This document shows positions 1-6,275 of a DNA stretch of 11,384 nucleotides, in pieces. Below the pieces are notes generated by a model. It saw only the letters and a list, made by a program, of their open reading frames with translations. It was not told the origin of the DNA and searched no databases. Numbering within the stretch: position 1 is the first letter of the stretch; each line of letters begins with the position of its first letter. Position numbers and translations under genes: made by a program. The DNA is from Akkermansiaceae bacterium UBA5689 (lineage in GTDB: Bacteria > Verrucomicrobiota > Verrucomicrobiia > Verrucomicrobiales > Akkermansiaceae), in the NCBI GenBank assembly GCA_002420305.1, contig DIHT01000099.1, positions 1,305 to 12,688 on the forward strand, in the 5' to 3' direction.

Positions 1-755
1 CGGCCCGCATTGGCTTCGCCCTGATACCAGATTGCCCCTCGGATCGCCATCTGAGTTACTGGAGCGATCATGCCGTTAAACAACCTGCCGTCTCGTCCGG
101 GCGTCCAGGACTCACATCGCGTGCCTCCGATACTTGCGGCAATCATCCCGATCGGGACCTTCAGCTCCCTGTGCAGTTTCCGGGCAAAGAAATAGGCGCA
201 GGCCGAGTAACCAGCACCACGCCCTCGCTGCACCATGATATTCTGCGGCGAACAGGGCAACCAGTCGCAATCGGCGTCTGATGCAGGCTCTTCCGCATCT
301 CTAGGCAGTATCTCTAAAAGACGAATCTGGGGGAAATTTGCTGCCGCAACTTCCTCCTTCCAATCATTGCATGGTGTCTGGCCAATAGCCGGCCCTAACG
401 GCTTTTCCATGTTCGACTGCCCCGAGGCTACCCAGACTTCGCCGATGAGGATATCATTCAGCTGGATCGTATTCTTACCGCGGATCGTCATGCGGCGGCC
501 TCTGCGATCCGCCTTCATGGCGGGTAATGCAACCCTCCAGCTCCCCTGCTCGTCCGCCTTTCCCTTCGCCGTCGCTCCGCCAAACTCCACCGTGATCTCC
601 TCCCCTGGATCAGCCCAACCCCAGATTGGCATTGGTCTATCTCGCTGCAAGACCATGTGACTGCTAATCACTCCAGGCAAGGTAACGGCTCCCTCGGCTT
701 GCCCGAGGGCCATCCAGAGGGCCGCGGCGACAAAACAGCATACACTCTTTATCAT
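1..755 (-). CDS. Sialate O-acetylesterase-type SGNH esterase, N-terminal 251 residues (3' end outside window)
   Basis: Family enzymes remove O-acetyl groups from sialic acids or related acetylated glycans outside the cytoplasm. The translation starts MIKSVCCFVAAALWMALGQA, a Sec signal peptide with probable cleavage near GQA/EGA (residues 18-23). A beta-rich N-terminal domain follows (about 24-100). SGQSNME at 111-117 carries the predicted nucleophile Ser114; IGGT at 209-212 and YQGEAN at 244-249 match the later conserved SGNH blocks. The catalytic Asp/His region should lie beyond the left edge, since family members usually have about 500-650 residues. The ATG at 755 has a perfect AGGAGG six bases upstream, the strongest ribosome site in the window. 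The neighbour across a 325-base gap is a divergent secreted metallophosphoesterase. Family assignment is secure; the exact substrate is not, because many such proteins act on plant or algal polysaccharide acetyl esters. Confidence 0.9.
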   Translation of the reverse strand, partial: MIKSVCCFVAAALWMALGQAEGAVTLPGVISSHMVLQRDRPMPIWGWADPGEEITVEFGGATAKGKADEQGSWRVALPAMKADRRGRRMTIRGKNTIQLNDILIGEVWVASGQSNMEKPLGPAIGQTPCNDWKEEVAAANFPQIRLLEILPRDAEEPASDADCDWLPCSPQNIMVQRGRGAGYSACAYFFARKLHRELKVPIGMIAASIGGTRCESWTPGRDGRLFNGMIAPVTQMAIRGAIWYQGEANAG

Positions 756-1080
756 TAAAAACCTCCTGGGATTACAAGTTTGGGTGACAATTCACGGGAA
801 CTCATGATTATTGATATGATCTTCCCTCTGAACCACGATAAAATTCAGAACGCCAAGATACGGAAGAGCTCTCTTACACTATACCCCATGCCATCTGACG
901 CCCGCGCCATAAGTAATATCGCTAAGCGTTCCGTCACCATCCAAGTCGGCGGCAGGAATCGGGTTGCGGAGTGAGAGCTTCTTTCGGAAGAATTCCAGAG
1001 ACCGTATCTAGCCCCTCCAGATCAACCTGATCGAGGCAAGAAACCTCCGGACCACCTTCCGACCTTTAAAACAACTTCAC
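756..1080. other. Divergent intergenic region with a probable coding remnant
   Basis: This 325-base spacer lies between the divergent esterase and metallophosphoesterase genes. The half next to the esterase (756-870) is AT-rich, as expected for a promoter region, but I could not pick a convincing -35/-10 pair. On the minus strand, 1007-879 reads as a short open stretch containing NPIPAADLDGDG and ending in a stop at 879-881. It has no plausible start, and an in-frame stop (1010-1008) precedes it. A neighbouring minus frame is open from about 1055 to 940. The pattern suggests a decayed C-terminal end of a calcium-binding-repeat or FG-GAP-like gene. The plus-strand open frame at 780-974 has no family resemblance and was not called. 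Confidence 0.5.
879..1007 (-). pseudogene. Possible decayed fragment with a DxDGDG calcium-binding-type motif
   Basis: The minus strand encodes about 42 residues before a TAG stop, including NPIPAADLDGDGTLSDI and ending GVRWHGV. The Asp pattern D-L-D-G-D-G followed by L-S-D-I is typical of FG-GAP repeats and of the acidic C-terminal stretches common in secreted proteins of Verrucomicrobiota and Planctomycetota. There is no start codon with a ribosome site, and the frame is closed just upstream by TAG at 1010-1008. The adjacent minus frame is open through the same region, so an indel may have broken a once longer frame. A chance match of this length is possible; the call is tentative. Confidence 0.3.
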
Positions 1081-2145
1081 ATGACCCGCGCACTTTTTTT
1101 TACTCTGATCATAACGAGCTTTCCGCTGGCAGGAGAAACCAGACGCTACGCCTTCTTCATCACTGGCGACCCTCAGTATCTCGCCGAAAAATCCCCTCAA
1201 CCCACCAAACTCGACCCCTATTCTGAAGAAGCCAACTCTCGCTTTGTCACGATTCTTAATGAGCTTCCGGGGCAGCCCATTCCTGAACGTCTCGGCGGTG
1301 GCCATATTGCTAAAACTATCCATGGCGTCATCGTCACGGGCGATCTTGTCGATAGCTTTGATAAAACTGGCGGCCACTATGACGCCATGGGAAAATACGA
1401 GTGGCGCCGCTACGTCGACGACTACGGACTCACCGGTAAGGATGGAAAGATCCCGTGGCCGATTTACGACCTTCATGGAAACCACGACGGTCCACAGGGC
1501 GACACCTTCATCACCGACGCCCTCATCGAGCGCAACAAAACCCGTCCCCATGTTCACCACATTTCACCCAACGGGCTCCACTACTCGTGGGACTGGGGCC
1601 CCCTACACGGAGTCGCGGTTGGGATGTTCGCCGGTGAAGGCGAAAAGCGCCGGGAGGGACACCACTATGCCGCCCGGGCCAGCCTCGAGTTCCTGCGAAA
1701 AGACCTCGCTGAGAAGGTCGGCAACTCTGGGAGACCTGTCATCGTCTCATTTCACCTCCACCCTAACGGTCCCGAATACGATTGGCCCGCCGAGGACCTC
1801 AAGGGTTTCTGGGACACCTTGACCAAATATAACGTAGTGGCTCTCGTCCACGGTCACACCCACGGATCACCGCCAAGCAAACTCACCTGGAACGGCAAGA
1901 CGTTCGGGCGCGATCTCCCAAACTCCATCGACGTCTTCAATCCCGACGACTCTGGCGCCGCAAAAACCGACCGCCGTCATCCAGGAAAAGCAGTCGGCAT
2001 TAACCATGGTCTGCTCTATGCCGAGCTCATCGACGCCCCAGGCACGCAAAACGACGCTCTCGTCGTTCGCTCCTATATCACTAAGGATAACTGGGCTACC
2101 CACAGCTGGCATACCCGATGGGAGCAGGCTGTCTCAATCCCGTGA
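1081..2145 (+). CDS. Secreted calcineurin-like metallophosphoesterase
   Basis: A 354-residue protein with a Sec signal peptide (MTRALFFTLIITSFPLAG, residues 1-18), so it probably acts outside the cytoplasm. The metallophosphoesterase motifs appear in order: GDPQ at 29-32, GDLVD at 87-91, GNHD at 133-136, FHLHP at 224-228 and GHTHG at 258-262. Together these supply the Asp, Asn and His ligands of a two-metal phosphoesterase centre, so the active site looks intact. The substrate (phosphomonoester, phosphodiester or nucleotide) cannot be read from the sequence. The ATG at 1081 fits the signal peptide, but the bases before it (CCTTTAAAACAACTTCAC) hold no Shine-Dalgarno sequence. The gene is divergent from the esterase at the left edge and 145 bases upstream of the LprI-like gene. 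Confidence 0.9.
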   Translation: MTRALFFTLIITSFPLAGETRRYAFFITGDPQYLAEKSPQPTKLDPYSEEANSRFVTILNELPGQPIPERLGGGHIAKTIHGVIVTGDLVDSFDKTGGHYDAMGKYEWRRYVDDYGLTGKDGKIPWPIYDLHGNHDGPQGDTFITDALIERNKTRPHVHHISPNGLHYSWDWGPLHGVAVGMFAGEGEKRREGHHYAARASLEFLRKDLAEKVGNSGRPVIVSFHLHPNGPEYDWPAEDLKGFWDTLTKYNVVALVHGHTHGSPPSKLTWNGKTFGRDLPNSIDVFNPDDSGAAKTDRRHPGKAVGINHGLLYAELIDAPGTQNDALVVRSYITKDNWATHSWHTRWEQAVSIP

Positions 2146-2255
2146 AACGCAAGGTTATTGGCAAGCTGAAGCACATCAACAGCATGCAGTTCCCTGCCAT
2201 TCTGGAAACTTGTCCGCATTCTCGACCTCCAGCACACCCGTGACGGTTCGACCAG

Positions 2256-2283
2256 TTGACATGCGGTCCGCAAGACCCAGAAT
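2256..2283 (+). promoter_or_regulatory. Sigma-70-type promoter candidate for the LprI-like gene
   Basis: A perfect TTGACA at 2256-2261 is followed after 16 bases by CAGAAT at 2278-2283, which matches four of six positions of the -10 consensus. Transcription would begin near 2290, directly at the ATG at 2291, giving a leaderless or nearly leaderless transcript. This agrees with the absence of a ribosome binding site before that ATG. Confidence 0.45.
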
Positions 2284-2290
2284 TCTATCC

Positions 2291-2653
2291 ATGAAACTTT
2301 CAATCCTAACCCTCCTTGGAGCATACGCTCTGCTGCTGTCTTTTCCTGCACAAGCGCAGTCGCAACAGGAGATGAACGCCCAGGCCCGCAAGGACTTCAA
2401 GAAGGCCGACACAGAATTGAACACGGTATACAAAAAAGTCATCGCTCTGTTGCCGGATCAAAAATCTGTCGATCTCCTACGAAAGGCTCAACGAGCATGG
2501 GTCGCTTTTCGCGATGCGAATGCAGCTTTCCATGCCGATGAGATGCGAGGCGGCTCTGCAGCCCCCCTCCTGTTCTACGGACAGCAAACCCAGCTTACGA
2601 AGGCGCGTCTCAAGCATCTTCAGCGCTACCTCAAGGATTTTGGAGACCGCTAA
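2291..2653 (+). CDS. Secreted lysozyme inhibitor LprI-like protein (DUF1311)
   Basis: A 120-residue protein with a clear signal peptide (MKLSILTLLGAYALLLSFPAQA, 1-22). The mature part matches the LprI/DUF1311 pattern: an early helical stretch (about 25-60), then AQRAWVAFRDANAAF (66-80) and GGSAAPLLFYGQQTQLTKAR (87-106). In LprI-type proteins this domain can bind and inhibit lysozyme in the periplasm, but many members have no known role. The two cysteines usual in the family are absent: Ala78 and Gln98 take their places, so the usual disulfide is lost. The ATG at 2291 puts the signal peptide at the very N-terminus; an in-frame ATG at 2261 would add ten residues but falls inside the predicted promoter. 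There is no Shine-Dalgarno sequence. Domain call good, function uncertain. Confidence 0.8.
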   Translation: MKLSILTLLGAYALLLSFPAQAQSQQEMNAQARKDFKKADTELNTVYKKVIALLPDQKSVDLLRKAQRAWVAFRDANAAFHADEMRGGSAAPLLFYGQQTQLTKARLKHLQRYLKDFGDR

Positions 2654-2697
2654 AATTCGCTTCTTCTTACGCGAGGCCTGACCACCTCGAGAGAGAA

Positions 2698-2721
2698 CCT
2701 TTTCCCGGGATCCGGGAAAGG
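2698..2721. repeat. Inverted repeat downstream of the LprI-like gene (possible weak terminator)
   Basis: The arms are TTTCCCGG (2701-2708) and CCGGGAAA (2712-2719) around a GAT loop. The stem extends to CCT (2698-2700) and GG (2720-2721) with one bulged T. It lies 45 bases after the LprI-like stop. Neither strand shows a T-run after the stem, so a classical intrinsic terminator is not supported; it could still stabilise the 3' end or stop transcription weakly. Confidence 0.4.
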
Positions 2722-2770
2722 CGGGAACACTCGAAGTCTCATCGCGGGCAGAGCCCTCCAGAAGGAGCAA

Positions 2771-2785
2771 GGTGTGATTCACACC
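2771..2785. repeat. Perfect 15-base palindrome, operator-like
   Basis: GGTGTGATTCACACC has two perfect 7-base arms around a single central T. It lies in the 176-base spacer before the Nudix-fold gene, about 100 bases upstream of the TATAAT box. Short perfect palindromes like this are typical binding sites for dimeric repressors; no particular regulator can be named from the sequence. Confidence 0.35.
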
Positions 2786-2886
2786 CCTTGTGAGGTTCCA
2801 CTACCACTTGGCCCAGTGGAGATTAACCCTTGGAATCTGTGACGGAACCGCCTCACCTTTTCGATCCTTCTGGCACGCGATCCGCT

Positions 2887-2892
2887 TATAAT
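2887..2892 (+). promoter_or_regulatory. Consensus -10 box six bases before the Nudix gene ATG
   Basis: A perfect TATAAT lies at 2887-2892 and the ATG begins at 2899, so a transcript started from this box would begin on or beside the start codon (leaderless). No good -35 hexamer is found at a spacing of 15-19 bases. This weakens the call, and the box also falls within the longer alternative reading frame that starts at TTG 2830. Confidence 0.35.
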
Positions 2893-2898
2893 CAAGGC

Positions 2899-3360
2899 AT
2901 GGACCTAAGGATTCCAACACCTGATCGCCGCAAGCTGACCGATCCCTTCGCCCTCTATCAGTCCAGCGCAGTCCCTTATAAGATCACCGAAAACGGCATC
3001 ATGATCTGCCTGATTACCTCTCGGAAGAAGCAGCGATGGGTTTTCCCGAAAGCATCCTTAGAAGGACTGGACCCTAGGGGTACCGCCCGTCGTGCAGCCA
3101 GAGAAAAGGCCGGCTTGTCGGGCCAACTGAGCGCCTCCCCAATAGGTCGCTACCGCCGGTTAAAGGATGGACAAATCTGTGAGGTGTCAGTCTACGGACT
3201 CGAGGTGGACCAGCTTGCCGAGGAACGGAGCGAAACATTGTCTCGTCATCGCAAATGGGTCGAAGCCTCAAAAGCTGCGGACTTTCTCGTGAAGCCTGAG
3301 CTGCAGGACATGCTAGGTCGGGTTCTGAGAAGCCTCTCTCCTGATCAATTAACCGCCTGA
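2899..3360 (+). CDS. Nudix-fold protein with a degenerate Nudix box
   Basis: A 153-residue cytosolic protein. Its layout matches diphosphoinositol-polyphosphate-phosphohydrolase-like Nudix proteins: AVPYKITENGIMICLITSRK (24-43), RWVFPK (46-51), the Nudix helix region (52-75), then IGRYRRLKDG (82-91) and a C-terminal part with KWVEASKAADFL (119-130). Active members hydrolyse nucleoside or inositol diphosphate bonds. Here the signature is damaged. Where REUxEExG is expected, the sequence is RAAREKAG (65-72), keeping only one of the three metal-binding or catalytic glutamates (Glu69), and the Glu expected earlier in the box is also missing. Catalysis is therefore doubtful. I chose the ATG at 2899; a TTG at 2830, eight bases after a GGAG, would add 23 residues and cannot be excluded. 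The gene converges on the FG-GAP gene 70 bases away. Confidence 0.75.
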   Translation: MDLRIPTPDRRKLTDPFALYQSSAVPYKITENGIMICLITSRKKQRWVFPKASLEGLDPRGTARRAAREKAGLSGQLSASPIGRYRRLKDGQICEVSVYGLEVDQLAEERSETLSRHRKWVEASKAADFLVKPELQDMLGRVLRSLSPDQLTA

Positions 3361-3430
3361 TACCGGCGTGACAGAAGCGATGGGCATGACCCCTCTACCT
3401 CTCTTTCTTTCCTAACTCTGGAGAGAACTA

Positions 3431-4642
3431 TCAGTCTCCACCGTTACCCGGATTCTCAAACCATATGACATTCTCGCTCTGCTGACCGGCCACAAGGATG
3501 TCCTTGTCCCCGTCACCATTGAGATCCGTGATCATTGTGTCGTAGGCCATCTGGTTACGACTAAGGACATGTCGGGTGAAATTCCCCTGTCCGTCATTTT
3601 CATACCACGCGGCGAGCTTCGAGCCAAAACCAACGCTGGAGAGGTCTATATCTCCATCCCCGTCAATATCTCCAAAATCCGTGGAGTGGGGAAACAGGAT
3701 GTCCTCGTCGATCACGTGCTCCTTCCAGTGCGGCCCTTCGAACCAGACCACCCCGTTGCCGTGTCCCCGGCTCGCCAGGATATCAGGCTTACCATCTCCA
3801 TTCACATCAGCAGGAGCTGCGTGTGTTGCACCTGTCTGCCCACCGGGATCGGGAAGAAACTCCCGGCGCCATGGCTGGGCAGGGTCTTCCGGGGCATAAA
3901 AGACGGCAAAATAGTTGCCGTTCTCAAACGGTTTTCCTTTGGCTCCGAGCGTAAAGTCCGGCCGACCATCCCCGTTAACGTCACCAAAATCAAAATAGTG
4001 GCTACCTCCCGGCGCACTACCTCGAGCAATTGGTATGATCGACCATCTCAATCCATCGGACCCAGTAGGGGTTGATGGCTTAAGCCAGCAAATTGAGCCC
4101 GAATACGGCCCTTTATCGTCCGTAAAGTCGTTAGCGATCAGGTCCAGGGTTCCATCCCGATCAATATCGAAAGATCGAATACAGTGCACGCCATGAATCT
4201 CATCCGTGATTTGGTGGGTTTTCCAAGTAGTAGTGGTGGCTTCTTCCCCGGGGCACTCGAGCCAGAAGAGGCCACGGACATACGAACCCACGAAATCCAA
4301 GTCTCCATCGTGATCCACGTCGTGCAGGACACAGTGAATGCATTGGGCTTTTGACTTCGGGCGTTTCGACTCAAGCGAAGCCAGAACCTGCTTTGTCTTA
4401 TAATCGGGTCCATGAAACATGAACACCTTACCAGCGGCAGAAAAGATGATCTCCTGGAACCCATCACCGTCGTAATCCGCGGCTGTGGCAGAATTGACTC
4501 GCGCGCCCGAGTAGACCTCGTGCCCAACCCAGGAAGCACCACTATCAGCGGTAACCTTGGAAATCCTTGCGACCGTGAGCGTAACAACAAGAAGGCTGAC
4601 CGCCAGGACTGCCGGCCACACACGGGAGGGGATGATATTCAT
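3431..4642 (-). CDS. Secreted FG-GAP/VCBS-repeat beta-propeller protein
   Basis: A 403-residue protein with a hydrophobic N-terminal signal or anchor (about residues 8-25). Seven calcium-loop motifs follow at fairly regular spacing: DYDGDGFQE (56), DVDHDGDLD (108), DIDRDGTLD (159), DVNGDGRPD (221), DVNGDGKPD (279), DIDGDGDID (325) and DLNGDGDKD (373). Seven FG-GAP repeats fit a complete seven-bladed, integrin-alpha-like propeller, and no other domain is seen. Such proteins serve as extracellular or periplasmic binding scaffolds and are abundant in Verrucomicrobiota and Planctomycetota; the ligand is unknown. WFE/WLE motifs recur after most loops (127-129, 300-302, 394-396), supporting real internal repetition. 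The ATG at 4642 is preceded by AGAAAGAAG, a weak ribosome site. The gene is 301 bases downstream of the TIM-barrel gene on the same strand. Confidence 0.88.
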   Translation of the reverse strand: MNIIPSRVWPAVLAVSLLVVTLTVARISKVTADSGASWVGHEVYSGARVNSATAADYDGDGFQEIIFSAAGKVFMFHGPDYKTKQVLASLESKRPKSKAQCIHCVLHDVDHDGDLDFVGSYVRGLFWLECPGEEATTTTWKTHQITDEIHGVHCIRSFDIDRDGTLDLIANDFTDDKGPYSGSICWLKPSTPTGSDGLRWSIIPIARGSAPGGSHYFDFGDVNGDGRPDFTLGAKGKPFENGNYFAVFYAPEDPAQPWRREFLPDPGGQTGATHAAPADVNGDGKPDILASRGHGNGVVWFEGPHWKEHVIDEDILFPHSTDFGDIDGDGDIDLSSVGFGSKLAAWYENDGQGNFTRHVLSRNQMAYDTMITDLNGDGDKDILVAGQQSENVIWFENPGNGGD

Positions 4643-4943
4643 ACGTCTTCTTTCTGACAGGCAATCTTGACCGTTTCATTGAACCCTTACACTGAGGGGT
4701 AATCCAGTTTTACAGGCATCCTCCAACCCTAGGAAAGGACTCCCGGTTCGCCCATTTAAAAAAGGGTCTGTTCCAGACTCAATCGTATTAATGTTCCAAA
4801 TCGCTACCCTCTGGTCCCTGACCCTCTTCAGGAGGATTGGAAGCAAAGGTCTCTGCAGCAACTTATCGCCTTACGCTCCGTCGGCATTCAGCCACCCGAA
4901 CGGACCGACGCCTGTTTCCCCCGGTACAATCCATTGCCCTCCG
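4643..4943. other. Intergenic region between the TIM-barrel and FG-GAP genes
   Basis: No gene is called in these 301 bases. Directly after the TIM-barrel stop, the next minus frame stays open for 27 codons (4951 to 4871) and reads TSDGGQWIVPGETGVGPFGW before ending NADGA and a TAA. This looks like protein sequence and may be the former C-terminus of the upstream gene after an indel. A further minus-strand open stretch (4861-4676) has no family resemblance. A weak hairpin can form from ACCCTT and AGGGGT near 4683-4700, with no T-run. No confident promoter for the FG-GAP gene was found. Confidence 0.45.
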
Positions 4944-5831
4944 TCACTTGTCCTGCGACCGGGCTCTGGGCGCCGGCCTCGGTCCGACCGACCCGGGGCG
5001 CATGATTTCCCCTGTCAACCATGCCAACCCCTCAAGATTGTCACTGAGGACCTCCCTCGCATCCAAGTGAGCCTGATGATCGAGAACCCCCACCGCTCCC
5101 TTATAGCCACTCTCAATCAAGATACGCAGCATCGAGAGCTCGTGCTCTCCCTGCCCAAGAGCCAGAATCTTCGGCTTGGCGCCGGAATTCATCCCGTTGA
5201 GATTCACGCAGTGCAGAAAGGGCAGCATCTCCTTCAGGTCTTCTGCCCAGCTCCCGATCCGGGCATGCCCGTGGTGCCAGTTATACACGATCCCCACATG
5301 CCGGTGACCCGCTGCACGAAGGGCCCGGCAAACCGCGATAAGATTGGCGGGCTCTCCACCCCACCCTCCATGATTATAGAGCCCCAGCTTACAACCCATC
5401 TCTGCAGTATGCTTGGCCAGAGCAAGCAGCGCTCTTGTGGCAGAGGCGACGTTCTCGGCCTGGGTCGCCTTCTCGGGACTGGGAAGAGTATTCCAGATCT
5501 GAGGATGGAGATCATACTTCCCGAAGAGCCGAAAGGCCTGATCGTGCTGACCCCAGAAGGCGAAGTATTCAATCCCATGTTTCTCGTACTGCAGGATTTC
5601 CTCCTCGAACTCAGCAACATGTTTGCTTCGCCAGTCGTAGGCACACCGACGAAGGCCTAGTTCAGCCAGCATTGCGGAGCGTTCAGCGGGCCCACGCTTC
5701 GCGGCGTCAAAGGGGACAATACACCATGGCACGAGGTTCTCCCTCTTGAGATTTGGGGGAATCTCTTCCGCCAGACAGGAGATAACCATCCAAAACGCCA
5801 GACAGCAGTGAAGAGCAGGACCCCGGAACAT
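4944..5831 (-). CDS. Secreted sugar phosphate isomerase/epimerase-like TIM-barrel protein
   Basis: A 295-residue protein of the xylose-isomerase-like TIM-barrel (AP endonuclease 2) superfamily with a Sec signal peptide (1-21, ending CLA). Barrel landmarks are PWCIVPFDAAKRGPAER (35-51), YDWR (65-68), EKHGIEYFAFW (83-93), LGLYNHGGWGGE (149-160), VGIVYNWHHGH (179-189), CVNLNGM (208-214) and GAVGVLDH (245-252). Family members isomerise or epimerise sugars using a divalent metal. Secreted paralogues are common in Verrucomicrobiota and Planctomycetota, and their substrates are mostly unknown. The ATG at 5831 is fixed by an in-frame stop shortly upstream and by the signal peptide; GAGGGC sits immediately before it. 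The C-terminus after about residue 278 is a Pro/Arg-rich tail with no barrel character, and the next frame continues coding-like sequence, so the end may be frameshifted. Confidence 0.85.
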   Translation of the reverse strand: MFRGPALHCCLAFWMVISCLAEEIPPNLKRENLVPWCIVPFDAAKRGPAERSAMLAELGLRRCAYDWRSKHVAEFEEEILQYEKHGIEYFAFWGQHDQAFRLFGKYDLHPQIWNTLPSPEKATQAENVASATRALLALAKHTAEMGCKLGLYNHGGWGGEPANLIAVCRALRAAGHRHVGIVYNWHHGHARIGSWAEDLKEMLPFLHCVNLNGMNSGAKPKILALGQGEHELSMLRILIESGYKGAVGVLDHQAHLDAREVLSDNLEGLAWLTGEIMRPGSVGPRPAPRARSQDK

Positions 5832-5866
5832 GCCCTCAGAATGAAACCCCTCCCCGGATCTGTCGA

Positions 5867-5920
5867 GTCAGGGGAAGCGCCCTTTGGGGTCAAACCTTGT
5901 CACCACCTCTTTCCCCTGAC
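5867..5920. repeat. Perfect 10+10 inverted repeat around the end of the small-protein gene
   Basis: GTCAGGGGAA at 5867-5876 and TTCCCCTGAC at 5911-5920 are exact complements separated by 34 bases. The stop codon of the small helical protein (5900-5902) lies inside the loop, and the second arm is within that gene's last codons. On the minus-strand transcript this could form a long-looped hairpin between the small gene and the TIM-barrel gene. No T-run follows, so termination is uncertain; an RNA-processing or regulatory role is equally possible. Confidence 0.4.
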
Positions 5921-6256
5921 ATCCAGCCCCCACTTGGCCAGAACCATCCTGACCACCGATCGCGCAAGCGGAGTCCCCCGCTTGCGCAGATGAGCGGATA
6001 CTTCTCTGGCAGACCGATCGGGGTAAAAAGGCTCCTCTAACCGGGGGCAAAGCTCAAACAGAGCGTCCCAGACGTGTCTCTCATCTGCGGACAACCCCTG
6101 CCTGATACTGAGATTCTCAAGAACCCGGTTAAGCTCACGCTCGGCGGACTCCTCTCGAAGGTCCTTGGCGAGCTCGAGAGCATCGCACACCCTCGCCATC
6201 AGCTGAAGGGAATCTCTTAAGGCACTCCCCTCCTCCTGTTCCAAACTAGATCTCAT
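5900..6256 (-). CDS. Small helical protein of unknown function downstream of NDH-2
   Basis: I do not recognise this 118-residue protein. It is predicted to be almost all helix, soluble, and rich in Glu, Arg and Leu. Residues 10-60 form long charged helices (LMARVCDALELAKDLREE, RELNRVLENL). The C-terminal third (PFYPDRSAREVSAHLRKRG, then TPLARSVVRMVLAKWGLD) resembles a basic helix-turn-helix-like segment, which suggests nucleic acid or partner binding without proof. The ATG at 6256 begins 19 bases after the NADH dehydrogenase stop. An alternative TTG at 6295 would overlap the end of that gene by 20 bases and add 13 residues. AAGGAAG lies 16 bases before the ATG, farther than usual. The close spacing supports co-transcription and perhaps translational coupling with NDH-2. 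Confidence 0.65.
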   Translation of the reverse strand: MRSSLEQEEGSALRDSLQLMARVCDALELAKDLREESAERELNRVLENLSIRQGLSADERHVWDALFELCPRLEEPFYPDRSAREVSAHLRKRGTPLARSVVRMVLAKWGLDVRGKRW

Positions 6257-6275
6257 CGATTCTAAACCGGCTTCC

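Noticed and set aside
780..974. 64-codon plus-strand frame in the left intergenic region
   Set aside because: It has no family resemblance, no ribosome site, and overlaps the better-supported minus-strand remnant.
1066..1560. 164-codon minus-strand open frame
   Set aside because: It is antisense to the metallophosphoesterase core motifs and has no family resemblance.
2142..2243. 33-codon frame starting at a GTG that overlaps the metallophosphoesterase stop
   Set aside because: The GTGA overlap looks like translational coupling, but the product is short, Pro/His-rich at its end and unlike any known family.
2006..2290. Upstream extension of the LprI-like frame into the metallophosphoesterase gene
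   Set aside because: The frame is open by chance; the signal peptide begins at 2291, so the extension would place it in the middle of the protein.
3419..3440. TGGAGA/TCTCCA inverted repeat at the end of the FG-GAP gene as a bidirectional terminator
   Set aside because: The stem is only six bases with a 10-base loop that contains the stop codon region, and no T-run follows on either strand.
4791..5660. 289-codon plus-strand open frame opposite the TIM-barrel gene
   Set aside because: It is antisense to a gene with clear family motifs, is Pro/Ser/Arg-rich, and has no recognisable domain or ribosome site; long antisense frames are common in GC-rich genes.
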